A stretch of DNA of 64,000 nt from Siderastrea siderea. Its lineage: Eukaryota > Cnidaria > Anthozoa > Scleractinia > Rhizangiidae. Positions 9,294 through 21,216 of the stretch are shown here, piece by piece; position 1 is the stretch's first letter; every line of letters begins with the position of its first letter. The stretch is from positions 12,515,819 to 12,579,818 of the forward strand of contig OZ034972.1 of the NCBI GenBank assembly GCA_964030785.1. Reading direction: 5' to 3'. Below the pieces are notes generated by a model that made no database searches, was not told where the DNA came from, and was given only the letters and a program-made list of their open reading frames with translations. A program made the translations under genes and the position numbers.

Positions 9294-11769
9294 ACAGGCA
9301 CATAAAACAACAATGCTTGGCTCTTGGTTTGGATATCTTCTGTCATGGTTTAGCTTAAATGTTGGAGGACAATCAATGGACAATTGACCAATATCTGACA
9401 ATATCTGTAGTAAACAAGACTTACCATTCACCTTCTGAGACATGAACGATAGTGGTATTTGCTAAGCCAGAAATTATCGAGATAAAAGTCCTAGAACTGC
9501 TATTCACTGATCCTCAGGTTGATAATTTGTTTGATAAAACCAAAGTGATCACTCTTGCGAATCACAATGGATGCAAACAAGAGAGTCAAGCACAAGAAAA
9601 TAGATAAGGGATAAGCGTTAAGCGCGGGAAAATACAGAAACCAAGTTTTGGTTTTACCTCTGATTGGGTTAGAAAGTGGTACAAAATATTTTTAACAATC
9701 ACAGAGAGTAGTTAGAAATTGCTCTAATAGTTTCTTTAATAATTAATTTGTTTGATGAATTTGATTGATTTGTATAATTTACTTAATTAAGCAAAGAAAG
9801 GAAACACCTTCCACATTTCTGTTTCTAGAAGCTACGTGAAAAAGTGCAAAAAAATTGTTTTGCAGTTGATTGTAAATTAGTGAAACTGGTGTATAATATT
9901 GATATAATATTCATCATTAACTGAACATATCAGTAAGCACTAAAAAGGTTTCATTGGTTTTGTAGAAAATAACGTTGGTACTTTTGGATGTCGATGCAAA
10001 AGTTTTCTTGCTGAGGATAAATTTATTGCAAATTTTTCAACTTGCAAGTTTTAACTCAATGCTGTTTAAGAATTAGGCTTACAGAAACCTGGATATATTT
10101 TTAGAAATGTGAAAAATGAGCACAGAAGGAAACAATTATTACATAGCTTCTGTACGATTTTCGAAAAAAAGTTGGCCCAACTTTTTCAAGATGCGTTATC
10201 CGTGACGTAGCTCCTTTAAGTTTACTTACACTTAAGAGTTGGTTTTCTGAAAGTTATCCTTGAATAGTAATAAATTGGACAATTCACCATTTTGGAAACG
10301 AGTAGGGGCTGGGACCAGGTACAAAATATAGCGGAAATCAATAAATTACGAAGTAATGGTAAATGCCATGAAAGAGCATGTCAGAATTACCATTCTTGCC
10401 AAGTTTGAGAATGTTTGGATGTAACGTCACTAAACTACGAGTTTTCAAATATAGCGAAAATCCTGTATACAAAAATCTCTATTTTGAAAAGCTTGTCCTC
10501 CTTAACCATAAAACTCTGTAAGTTGTCTGATTTTGGAAACCATTTGTTCCGTTTCTAATCAATCTATTGGTTCCAAACTTGGCAGGATGGCTATTTTTGA
10601 GCTGCTTTTGCAAAAAGTAAACTTAATTTTAATCAATCAATTAATTTCAAAAACTTGTTCCCCGAGCTTTACTCGTTTCTAAAGTGGTCAATAGTATAGA
10701 CAGTACGCTAGTAATGACATCGCCGCCAACTTGGCGAACCAACATGGCCGCCACCCATTTGGGATTGGTTGCAGACACTCCAAAGTGATTAATAACTACA
10801 AGTTGTCAAATGTTTGCGCATTGCACTGAAAATTATCAAAATAATAACGATAACCAGAAACACTAGAAAACAGCGCTTTCCCCTTCACAAATTTCGTTTT
10901 AGTCGATATGTTTTCGTATGACAAGGAAACAAAAAAATCTGTCGAGCTATTGTCAGTTCAGTCTATTTCTTCATTATTTAAAACAAGACTTTTTTGGAAC
11001 TAGCTTTATTTTAAGTTGCTCACAAAAGAGAAGCTAAATAAGTTATGTTATCGTCGTTACTGAATTGAATTAGTGCACTCTATCTAGTGTGTATTTCATT
11101 GTGCTGAACGGTCCATAAATTATTTGCTACTGGGTGTACTTTGTGGCATTCGTGGCTTGTAAATAAGTAAATCTACTTAAAAATTCTTAATTAGATAATC
11201 CTGGAAAATAAATGTTAGTTTTTTTGTCAGAATGATCTAAATTGAGGGTTATCATTGTCTGGCAGGATGGGTCGATGGTGGGTGGGGGGTTGGTGTACTC
11301 AAATAGAAACCCCATTTGAACTCGTCCATATAAACGTGACGGAACATGTGGGAGTGATTGATGTTCCTTTTAGGGTTTAATGGCTTCATGCTTCACGGCT
11401 TCCTGGTTTGGTACGTACCCACCAGTCAGAGATAATTGGTATCGATGGGTTACCAAACATAGGCTCCTGTAATGTGCTTACTATGTACCCTTGATGGAAC
11501 GGAGATTATACAGGAGACTATATGCGTGGTTACCATGATGTGAATCATACACCCTGTGAATAGGGCTTATGCACGTGATGTCACCAGTTCAAAATTCACC
11601 CTAATGCCACATTTTCTAACTCAACACGGTTTTTAGGGTCTTTATTTATTTATTTACTTATTTATTTATTATTTATTAGCAATATTTCAACAGAGATCCC
11701 CAGTTCAGCATAGGCTGGTTTAAATGGGGCTCTGCAAGCTATCTAATGATAAAGATACAAGGTGCGAAT

Positions 11770-11985
11770 AAGGGTCTCAAAGAGGTTTGGGGCTCCAGGG
11801 CTCCAGGGCTCCAGGCTAAAAAAAATGAAGGGCTCCAGCTGCTCCAAGACTGCTGAAAACTTGGGCTCTAGGGCTCCATCGATTCTCGTCAGACCCCAAT
11901 TAGGCAGAATCGGCATTTTTGACCGGGTGTTATGTAGAGATTCGGGCTCTGGGCTCCAAAGCAAACATTTCAGGGCTCCGTGGCT
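11770..11985. repeat. GGCTCCA-rich imperfect tandem repeat
   Basis: The heptamer-like phrase GGGCTCCA or GGCTCCA recurs about ten times with varied spacers, in part as a direct tandem (GGGCTCCAGGGCTCCAGG). Open frames through it on both strands are low-complexity and are not treated as genes. Confidence 0.6.
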
Positions 11986-12200
11986 CCAAAGATCCCCCCT
12001 TTGGGGCCTGTGTTTTTGTATGGTTATTCTTCAACTTTGCTGCTTTGGAAGTCCTTAAAAAGAAACTCCTCGGGATTCACACTTCGAAAGCAGAGGGCGA
12101 AATTTGGAGTAAAGTCTGACCAGAAACTCACAAGGAAATTAACCAACCCACTCACGGGTTAGCTTGTTAAAGACTATTTAAGAGTGCCAGTGAATTGAAG

Positions 12201-12747
12201 ATACTTTAAATTCCCGCTTATAAGCCCCTGGTTTATACAAGTTCGTAAGGGGTTTTGGATGGGCCTATAAACAAGGGGGCTTACATCCGGGGTGGCTTAT
12301 AAGCTGTATAACAAAAATGTTTCGGAATGAGAAGATAAGAAATAAATTAAGACTAACATATAACGCTATCCAAATACGAGGAGTTTTCATTTACTCACGA
12401 CTTTAGGCTTTGAGGCGTCACAAAAAATCGGGAATTTAGTTCAAAACCGATATTGGGAACAAATTTAGTTCAATACTATTTGTAACATCAGTGTGATTAC
12501 AATTATTGTTCCGCTCTCTACTTGCATTATACTTTCTTAATTTTCAATTTGAAGTTGTGCTTTGTTCTGTAAAAGTACTTATGTTAAGGTAACAAGGATA
12601 AATGGAGGAGGGCTTATATCCGGGAGGGGGGTTATAATCGGAATATTATTTTTGTTAACAGGTAGATGGGCCTACAACCGGGAGGGCTCATGAACAGGGG
12701 AATGTTGGGGGGGGGGTGGGGGGCTTATAATGGGGATTTTACGGTAT
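12201..12747. mobile_element. MITE-like element, copy 1 (CTTATAAGCCC family)
   Basis: The left end, ATACTTTAAATTCCCGCTTA followed by TAAGCCC, is mirrored at the right end by GGGCTTATAATGGGGATTTT followed by ACGGTAT. Internal phrases (GGGCTTACATCCGG, GGGCTTATATCCGGGAGG) repeat. A second copy lies at 52335-52769. No coding capacity is seen. Confidence 0.65.
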
Positions 12748-13683
12748 GCCCACGAAAAAAGATTCTAGTACCTGTTAGTGATCCCTTAAAAAATCGGTAG
12801 ATCATCACTGTCGCTTTTATGAGCGAGTCTCGTGGCCCTCCTCGTTGTGGGGCTTGGTGCGTGTGTGTGGGGGGGGGGGAGGGGGGAGGGGTAGGTTGAA
12901 ACTTCCACGGGTTTAGTTATTTCAGTCTCACTCCAGTGTCGGGACAATTAGCAACATTACAAACACAAAGGTTAAATTAAGAAAGCTAATATCTGAGTGC
13001 ACCTCACACTTCCTACCGTCCCTCATAGGGCATGGACGTCTTGCTTTCCCTGCCGCTTGAAAATCCAGAAACGGTTAACATGCAAGTCATAGAGGACGAT
13101 CGCAACTGACCGTTGCCGCTTGTGCCTTCGACGGCGGTGGGCACTATATAGCAACGACCGAGACCAGAAAAATATGTACACCTGAAATTAAACGACCAAA
13201 AGAAATCCAGCTAATTCTAAATTGAACACATAGGTTTTAAAATTTATGCTTTCTTTAAAATGATGTATAAAAACAAACATTATGTTCAGATATGATGTCA
13301 TTTTTGTCGAGTTATGATAACCAGGAACAGTTATTTTCCGTGATTAGCCAATGACATTTTATGGTGGATCCTGTTACGTTAAAAGCAGAATCTCTCGCTG
13401 TATTCGTCCTTTTATACCTCTCCATTGAAGTGTAAATATCTCAAGAAGTCTTTTTCGTCATTTCAGGACAAACGTTTTTCAGACAAGGTACAAATTCGCA
13501 CATTCTTTCCTTGAATTAGTTTAGCTTTTGTTGGCGTTAGTTTTGGTTATTTTTCCCGATTATTTTTCTTTCTTCTTTGGCACCATTCGTTTATTCACCA
13601 CTACCACAGTTTTATTGTTGCCAATTATGATAACGAGTTTGTAAAGAAATTTTTAATTACTTGAGTGATGACTCTCTCTTAAA

Positions 13684-13811
13684 ATGGCACACGATTTCGT
13701 AGTCTTGCTGAACGAGGACCTCCTTCATTTACTCTACGAGTAAGTAAATATTAGGTTTATATGTGTCTAGCAGACATTCATCGCTAAACGTCTGGTTTCC
13801 TCCTTCAACAG
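13684..13811 (+). other. candidate short coding exon with strong donor
   Basis: An ATG at 13684 opens a frame reading MAHDFVVLLNEDLLHLLY. It runs to 13739 and meets a textbook donor, GTAAGTA, at 13740. A pyrimidine-rich acceptor, TTTCCTCCTTCAACAG, ends at 13811, giving a 72-nt intron. Splicing there would add ten codons before a TAG, giving a protein of about 28 residues; alternatively the donor joins a more distant exon. I do not recognise the peptide. Chance is a real possibility. Confidence 0.25.
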
Positions 13812-14633
13812 AGAGGTTAATATTTTAACCCAACACTTGTAGTTTTAGAACATGTAGAAGGGGGTGATGATGGCATGCTTTTAAATAAGCTGGGGCAATA
13901 TAAATTCTACTGCAGTCTGAGAGGCGCAGCTTTAAGATGTTGGAGGGCCGTATCAACAAAGTTCATGATCCCAAATTTGTTTGAGGAGCAGTATGATTGT
14001 ATTTTTATTGCCATTTCTTATTTTGTTTGACCAAGCCGAATTGTTGAGATGGTACTTTTTTAAACTGTTTTAGGTCGGGACACTTCGTCTCGTCTTTTAA
14101 CATGTTTTTCCTACATAACCTTATTCAAAAGTGGTTTTCCAAATTTTTATTAATTTTAAAAGTCAAGTAAACCTGGATTTTTATTTACTTTAAGTTTAAA
14201 TGGCTTTTAATTAGCTTTTTCGATTAAGAGTAGGGCACTGTCTCTTGTTTACAATTGGCCAAACCTTAAACATCAATTTTTAGTTATAACAGTTAACTTT
14301 AAAACTGGAAATACCGGTAAAAGAAACTTATTATGTTGTAGTCTATACGTTGCTAAGTCCTTCTTTTCGTACCTTAAAAGCTTTTGAAAGAGCCAAGCTT
14401 TTAATTTTTATTATATGTGAATGCTCCTTAACTGTCAATATTAATTTGTTCAACATTTGAAAAGCACATAAATTTGAATATAATTAACATTTAGGGAAAC
14501 CTTAGAACAACGAGAACTGAATGTAGAATGTAGAATGTTTCAATCTGTTATTAGTTGCCGCATTACGGCGCGAAAGTTATCTTTAATCCCCCCTTTTAGT
14601 TTTCAAATGACTTATTGATAAAATAAATCCGTC

Positions 14634-15020
14634 CAGAGTTCTTGGACAAATAAATTTATTTAAGTGAGAGATTATCTCTGTGCAATCACAAAATTGTGGT
14701 ATCTCGTTGCAAACAGGTGAACAAACTACCGTAAGTGACACGCGGCATAATTTTTACGATGTCAAATTAGATTTCCCAAGATCGTTGCACGCAAGGATAT
14801 TTATGTTCTCTAAGCTTACAAATGGCAGATTCCGTCCTGAGATTTTGGAGAAATAAATTTATTTAGGTGTAATCACAAAATTGTGGTATTACTTTGCAAA
14901 CCTGGCAAACCAATAAACTAACGCGCTCTATAATTTTTCTGCAATGTCTAACTACACTTGACTCCGAAATCGTCACACTATATAGGACTATATATACTCT
15001 CTTACCTCTCAAATGGCACA
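14634..15020. repeat. tandem duplication of ~200 bp
   Basis: Two successive units share AATAAATTTATTTA, then AATCACAAAATTGTGGTAT and TTTGCAAAC or TTGCAAACA at matching positions (about 14647 and 14852; 14685 and 14871). The units are diverged and non-coding. Confidence 0.55.
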
Positions 15021-15586
15021 ATAGAAATCTTTTGGACCATTTCGACGGCAATTTGCCTTTCCTAAATCGTCAATTGTAGCTAGCCTGCGTGCAGAAGTCT
15101 CCTATTTCTTTTGCTTCTCTAAGCAAAGTAAGTAAGAGACGCATGCACGCAAGCCACTTGCAGCGGGCTACCCGTGCGTTAATTAAATTACATTACGTCA
15201 TCGGCAAACTGACCAATCAGGGATTGCTCTTAAAATAGCCGGGCCAGATCACCTTGTTCCAAAATTCGATCGAAAAATTTTATCATTGAAAGAGGCCCAT
15301 GTATGGAGGCTCTCCGTTGCAATGGTGTCTTATGAATAGTGAGATGGACAGTGATGGAGTAACAAAATAAAAAGAAACTATATCCAAATAACTAAGGGAC
15401 GGACCATTATTTTTTTGGAGGGGGGGGGGGGGAGATGAAAATTTTTCCAAGACAAACAATTTTTTTCTGTATTGTTGTCTGTGCAAACAATTTTTTTCCG
15501 GCTGCATCTTTCTGCAGACAATTTTTTTTGTACACGTGTGTCCAACCAGTGGTCTCGGTTGGTGATGATGATGATGATTATGATGG

Positions 15587-15591
15587 TGAAT

Positions 15592-15629
<38 letters not shown>

Positions 15630-15636
15630 GATAATG

Positions 15637-15680
<44 letters not shown>

Positions 15681-15682
15681 TT
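15587..15682. repeat. GATAAT / AAT microsatellite
   Basis: About fourteen units of the hexamer GATAAT (or AATGAT) are followed by AAT triplets. Frames through it give Asn-Asp or Ile-Met strings with no biological support. Confidence 0.9.
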
Positions 15683-16545
15683 TTTTTCTGGTTTTTGTTT
15701 TTTTCTTTTCTTTTTAAATCCAAGCCTCACAGGTTACGGTATGCGCCCTGTTTAGCAAGTTTAGCTTTTAGCATACAGTGGTGAATTCTGCTATTATTAT
15801 TATTATTATTATTATTATTTTTATAAAATAATTTTGCTGTTTGTTTCTGGAACTACTAGATTGCACGGAGTGTCAAGATAATGTTTTGGTCATGTGTGAA
15901 CCAATCAGATTACCAGAAATTTTATATCCAGTTCTGGTTATGGCCCGGACTGCTAATTACAGAGTGCTGCTCGCTTTGTGTTCCATCACTTTTTTCCACA
16001 CTTGGTAAGCTCACTATGCAAATCCTGAGCTATTTCGGGTTCGCACAAATTAGCATTTTGGGTTGTTGTTTCTTCATTTTCCTTTACATTAGGAATATTT
16101 CGGGATCTCTCTCTTTTTTCACAACCAACGTTTGCTTTGATGGTATCCTTTACGTTCCCCAACGTTCTCTCAGCCCTAGCTGCTTGATCTCGTAAATTCT
16201 GGCTGCTTAACCCTTTCACTCCCAAGAGTGCTTGAAATCGAAATTCAAGACGAATCCCAAATTTAATTTTGTAAAATACTGAAATGTAAATAGTATCATG
16301 TGAAAGAACTGCTGACGAGGTTTCATTTGAATGGTCCCACCATAGGATTTCATGTACAGATTCAGAAGTTAGAATCACCTCAGTGCCTCCATAACTGACT
16401 CTGGGAGTGCAAGGGTTAACCCAATTTCTGCGTATCCCATATCGTCCCACAGTTCTTTCATAATTGTCATGTATCCCGGCATTCTTTCTACCACTACACA
16501 ATGTCGGCGGATTTTCCGACGAAGTTAGTATAACAGCTTTCCTCT

Positions 16546-17865
16546 AACCTGCGATCAGGCCGAATTTTAGCATCGCTCTCATATTCTCTTACGTGGGTCG
16601 CTCGCTAAAATAGGGCCTGATACAATCTCTCACAGGAGTTCGTGCACGGCGGCCAAATTTTGGCCGTGGGAATCTCGCAATCTGATTGGCCCTTTAACAA
16701 TAGAGCTGTCAACGGAAGTAAATTGTCTACGAGACTCTTTTCAATCCGACCGTCATGGCCAAGGAACAAGTCTACCGAGGTAAACGTGTCGCTCAAAGAT
16801 ATTCTCGTCGTCCTAGGAGAATTGTCATCATTTCTTTCTCTCCTGAGAATGGCGTCCGGTTTGACGCAAGCTGTCTCTCACTCGGAGCAGAGAAGTACAG
16901 CAACAGTGAAGTATGTATCCCGTTTTATCGTATCGTGTCTCCAAATTTTCATTTGAACGCTTATTTCAGCCGAGTATTGAAAATATAGGCAGAGTAGTGG
17001 TTGTTTCCGCGTTTTACGAAACAAAACGAACAGCAAGTATCTTTCGCCAAGAGTGATCACAAGTCAACCGATAATTCCGTAAACTTAACGATAAGCTGAT
17101 GTTTAGTGAGAGCCGCACTCAGCGAGATTCTGTATTTACCTAAGTAATAAAAACTTTCAGTTTATTCATTCAGTGTTACTAATGTCGTTTTAAGGATCTC
17201 TGACATTGATACCAAAGGATCTGACTAGGTTTATAATAAATGTTCTTCGTTTTAAAATTCGCTGCTGTTTAGAGATGAAATTCGCTGGTAATCTCAAATA
17301 TTTATCACTTCTGGAACTAAATTAAATTACAAAACACTCGTTTGTTTATAAACGGTTTTATTGATATCTTTTTTCTAAAGAGTGAAACTGAAGGTATTTC
17401 TTTTAATTTCCCAAGGTAGAGAATATTTCCGGATACCACCTGAAATGAGAAAGGATTCAAACATGCAGCATATTTTGGTACATGACAACCTCGTCGTGTT
17501 CTGAATTCAGTTTCATTCAGTTTCAGCTCAGACAGAGCAACTATGTACAATACCGGAGCGCGTACCTTCAAGTTGTAAATTTGAACGCTAGTGCCAAGAT
17601 TTATCGTAGCCTGTGATTTTCTTATTTTTGCCAACATTTGAGGACTTTTTGCGAATGTCATTACCTACACATATGGGAAATTTGCATACCGAGGAGCGTG
17701 CAAGCAAAACAAATTTTGATTGGCCGTTTTGTTGAATGTCAATCAATCAAAAAAGTGGGCGGCAGACGTTTCGTAGAAGAATTGTATCAGGCTCTAATTT
17801 TCGTTTCGCCCTTCCCGCCGGAATGTTTCACCTAGCGAAACGAAAATAGAGCCTGATCGCAGGTT
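16546..17865. mobile_element. DNA element with 11-bp target duplication and hairpin ends
   Basis: The ends are AACCTGCGATCAGGC (16546-16560) and its complement GCCTGATCGCAGGTT (17851-17865). They are flanked by a perfect 11-bp direct repeat, AGCTTTCCTCT, at 16535-16545 and 17866-17876. Each end also holds a subterminal inverted repeat: ATCAGGCCGAATTTTAGC pairs with GCTAAAATAGGGCCTGAT on the left, and ATCAGGCTCTAATTTTCG pairs with CGAAAATAGAGCCTGAT on the right. Target duplications of 9-11 bp suggest a Mutator-type element. No transposase is seen; a short open frame starting MAKEQVYRGKRV at 16755 is not recognised. Confidence 0.7.
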
Positions 17866-18203
17866 AGCTTTCCTCTTACATTCCAGCAGGTCGCTGTTCA
17901 TTCGCTCCGTCCACTTTAACCGTTTAGGTTTGCTTGCCACTGTTAGTTGTGTTTCCTCTATGACCGAGTTTTCACTTGTTGCCATATTCTCGCTTCAGGT
18001 TGTTAGAAAAAGAAATCCAAGTTGAAATTAAACAGATAAAAATCATGTATTTCGCTAAGAGTCACCTTCTTGTAGAAATTACCATGTAGCAAAGTATATG
18101 AGAATACTGTATGGATTCGCTTCGGCGCTCAAAGCTTGGCTTGCTTTCGTTTCGAATAATCCTTCTTCAGCTGCTAGAATCGGACCTCCTCACTACTCGC
18201 TGC

Positions 18204-18346
18204 CATTATTATTATTGTTATTATTATTATTATTATGACTCTGATGATGACTTCTGCTCAGGTTGTCGAAACGTCAGTCAATGTCACCTCAAACAGTCCT
18301 TCCGGCGGGACTACGCTCACCCGGACGATCACAATTTACCGAATTA

Positions 18347-18391
<45 letters not shown>
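18204..18391. repeat. ATT microsatellites around a Penelope-like tail phrase
   Basis: ATT runs at about 18205-18237 and 18343-18391 flank a stretch with GGTTGTCGAAACGTCAGTCA and GGACTACGCTCACCCGGACG. From memory this phrase is common at 3' ends of Penelope-like retroelements in invertebrates. No reverse transcriptase is attached here. Confidence 0.5.
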
Positions 18392-18392
<1 letters not shown>

Positions 18393-18525
18393 ATTTATTT
18401 ATACACAGTTAAAATTCATCAGGTAATCTTACCACAAAACTGCCTAAACCTGCTTTCCATGAATGCCATGTCGTAACTCTTACTTATAAAAGTGTAACTT
18501 GACCATGGCTTCTTTTGTTTCTTAA

Positions 18526-19450
18526 GGTGTTTCGATACAGTTTTTTTGGGACCATACCTCACTTTTAAAATCGGCTCTTAGACAGTCTTTATCTTAATAA
18601 TAATTCATTGCTTCGTGATTTTTATCTGGTTTCTTTGTTCTTTGTTGCACTGTAGATTACAACGAAAAGTAAAAATCACGGAGGAATGCTTTGCGCATTA
18701 CTTTGAATATATTAGCATTTATTTGCCAAATGTGAATATGTAACGCAAGCTTTTCCGTTGGTTCATACGTCCTCTTTTACGTTAAATCTAAAAGTGTTGC
18801 AGTGAATCAATGTTAATAAGACTCGATACTAAAACTGGACACATCGTCAAGCACGCATGTTTAACGTTTTAAAAAAATCCATCGAGCCGTTCTTAAGATT
18901 TTCGCAAAAACGCTCAAATTAAAAAATTACTACCAAATTATTACGCGAATGATCTTAGAAAAACAATTCGTTCTCGAGATCGCGTACACCAGTTTCAACA
19001 AAACTTTCTAGGCGTAAAATAGTAAGTAAACGACACATTTTGAAAGTATTTTCGAGCCATTTCATCAAAGCATTGATTATTTTTCGGTGATTTACTATTA
19101 CTTTGCAAAAACTAAGGTTGGAAATATTTTTGCGATTTACTTCAAAACAAACATACAGAATTTTTTTGTTCTTGTATATTTTGTGTGCCATACACCACAG
19201 TTTAAGATGTTGGTATTTGCTTTTCAAAGTGAAATCTGGATCGCGGAAAATTTCAATTTTAGTGTTTTCGAGGGTTTTTTGTTTATCGTTGTCATGGAAA
19301 TATCGATTTTTACAAAAAGTACTCCACGCTAAAGTTGAATCCAAAACCAACAAATATTGCAAATTTCACTTTGATCTGACAAGGAAAGGACTGTCTAAGA
19401 GCCGATTCAAAAAGTTAGGTATGGTCCCCAAAAAACTGTATCGAAGCACC
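18526..19450. mobile_element. non-autonomous element with TTAA flanks and 62-bp inverted repeats
   Basis: The left end GGTGTTTCGATACAGTTTTT (18526 onward) is mirrored by AAAAACTGTATCGAAGCACC ending at 19450, with pairing through about 62 nt to GGCTCTTAGACAGTC and GACTGTCTAAGAGCC. TTAA lies directly outside both ends (18522-18525 and 19451-19454), as in piggyBac or Kolobok insertions. Open frames inside are short and unrecognised. Confidence 0.65.
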
Positions 19451-20219
19451 TTAAAAAATTGAAAATCTCATACGAAAGTATCCTGAGATATTAATATGTG
19501 AACGTAATTGCAAGTAATAATGTAGAACTGAACCAGTGGCCTTTTTTCCCCTGATCCTAGAGAGGATTGAGGAGCCAAATGAAACAGCCCTTGCCTACAC
19601 TTGCACTTTATTTTGTAGTTTATACAAGACTGGATCCAATTTGCCTTCTTCTTGCAAATGGAAAACAGGAGACTGCTTGCTTTTTAAGTGATGATTTATT
19701 AAATGTAATCATCAAACCAGCCTAGGACCCTGTTGCTGAAAAGCCTGTGTGACTATTAGTGAATACATGCAACCCAAACGCCTTCAAGAGTTCGTGTTGT
19801 AATGTGTTGTTGGGAAAGTAAAAAACAGAAATTGGGATTTGGTAAATTAGCCACCAGAAAGGAAAACAGATGTTTTAGCGCTAAGTTTGCTCTAATGAGT
19901 GGCTAACACTCAAAATGTCAACTTCTGAATTAGTTTGTGGTGGCTAATTTACCATATCAAACCAGTTGATGAATCAAGATTTTGCAAATCATTTTCTTGC
20001 ATTGTTATCTTGCATTTTAAAAAATAGAAATATATTTACTTACACACACCAAACAACGTACTCATGACTTATATTAAATAGCTTTCCATCAACCAGTCTG
20101 CAAACTTTTTATTTTTCCTTTTCATGTCTGCAAACAATTTATTTGGGCTTTTTTGCTTTTGCAAACAATTTTTTTCAGGATTTTTCATCCCCCCCTCCAA
20201 AAAAGTAATGGTCCGTCCC

Positions 20220-20981
20220 TAATTTAACGAAATTTTACAGGCCAAACCGAATATAACTTAGCTAATTGAGTCGGGTGCAGCAATAACAAGGAAATGTCTA
20301 TATAAATGTATATTAAAGAAACTAAACAATTATCCATCATCGTCCATGTAAGAAACATGGATTTCCTGACCAACAGGAAAAATACTCCATAAGCACAAAA
20401 ATTATGGAATCTTATGGAGTATTTTTTTTTAATCTTAATGTTAGGTATTTAGGACAGAATATTTTTTCTTATAGTTTAAGGTGTAATTTTTTTCCTGGTC
20501 TCGGTGGCGACTATTTAGTGCCCACCCTTCGATGGCCGAAGCAGTATACGGGCCCGCAAACATAACTTCAGCGGATCCCACTTCAGGGTTCGCATATCCG
20601 CTCAAGAAAACACCCAGTCAGCACAAAATGACTGTTCATTAGCCATTTATTTGACAACAGCATAGTTTTGTAGTTTACCAGCAGTAGTTTATTTGAGGTT
20701 TTCGCCTAACACCAGCTGCCTTTCGCTGACTTATTTTTATAATTTAGACTCATTTTTCCCTGCGCTTGTGAAGGAAGCAGACGGTTGTTTTTAATACCCA
20801 GAAAATCGCAGCTGAATATAACAGGAAAAAATACCAGACGTGTTCAAGGACATTCGAGACCTCTTGTCTCGCTAGCATTTTAATATTGCCCTTGCCAGTA
20901 CAAAAACGGAAAAAACTTCTGGCTCTTTTCCAGTGGACTGAACTAGATTTTTCTTAACTCAGATTGGATCGATTATGGATT
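20220..20981. other. short intergenic stretch with a hairpin
   Basis: No gene is seen. AAATACTCCATAAG near 20379 pairs with CTTATGGAGTATTT near 20412. A stretch near 20498-20540 (CTGGTCTCGGTGGCGACTAT) resembles the complement of 13110-13165, so it is another dispersed repeat. Confidence 0.5.
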
Positions 20982-20983
20982 AT

Positions 20984-21072
20984 AGACCTTTTCAAGGTTA
21001 TCGACGCCATTTTACCGGGGGTGCAAAACTACTGGGGCGAGCGCGCGGCCAAGCCTGAAATTGCAAATGGCG
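20984..21072. repeat. left terminal inverted repeat of the ISL2EU-type transposon
   Basis: This 89-bp end matches the complement of 25754-25842 with four mismatches. The nuclease start codon lies 144 nt inside it, so the promoter of that gene is probably in or just after this repeat. Confidence 0.88.
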
Positions 21073-21216
21073 GAGTAGAATAACAAAAGTGCTTCGCTAT
21101 TCTTTACTCGGAAAAAAGACTACAGTATCGCTTGTTCGGAGAAATTTCTTACCGAAACTTTTCTTTCTAATTTTCACCGCTTCAGCTTTGGTGTAATTGG
21201 CGAAATATCTTTTTAG

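Larger units (their letters stand above)
8999..15395. other. intergenic, repeat-rich DNA after gene A
   Basis: No convincing protein gene was found. The stretch should include the 3' UTR of gene A, but no poly(A) signal lies close to the stop; an AATAAA at 10269-10274 is possible. It contains a foldback near 9143-9293, a TTTA microsatellite at about 11643-11680, GGCTCCA-rich imperfect repeats at about 11770-11985, a MITE at 12201-12747, poly-G at 12857-12890, a candidate mini-gene at 13684-13811 and a 200-bp tandem duplication at 14634-15020. Confidence 0.6.
15396..20219. mobile_element. pair of inverted ends flanked by TAA (possible Harbinger-like element, no transposase)
   Basis: The left end GGGACGGACCATTATTTTTT at 15396 is mirrored by AAAAAAGTAATGGTCCGTCCC ending at 20219 (20 of those bases shown on the left; the right matches with small differences). 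Both continue into G- or C-runs and then ACAATTTTTTT phrases. Both outer flanks carry TAA (15393-15395 and 20220-20222), the 3-bp duplication typical of PIF/Harbinger. No transposase is visible inside; the interior holds other elements and microsatellites. The ends could belong to one 4.8-kb element or to two separate solo copies. Confidence 0.4.

Noticed and set aside
15435..15755. Asn-Asp repeat frames
   Set aside because: Translation of the GATAAT microsatellite.
16642..16988. Overlapping frames of 77-104 codons inside the 11-bp-duplication element
   Set aside because: No domain match, two overlapping frames of equal quality, and location inside a non-autonomous element.
18241..18285. Hammerhead-ribozyme-like core (CTGATGA, then GAAAC, then GTC) at a Penelope-like tail
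   Set aside because: The closing pair of stem II would be U-C instead of G-C, and no complementary stem I strands were found. The core match is probably by chance.
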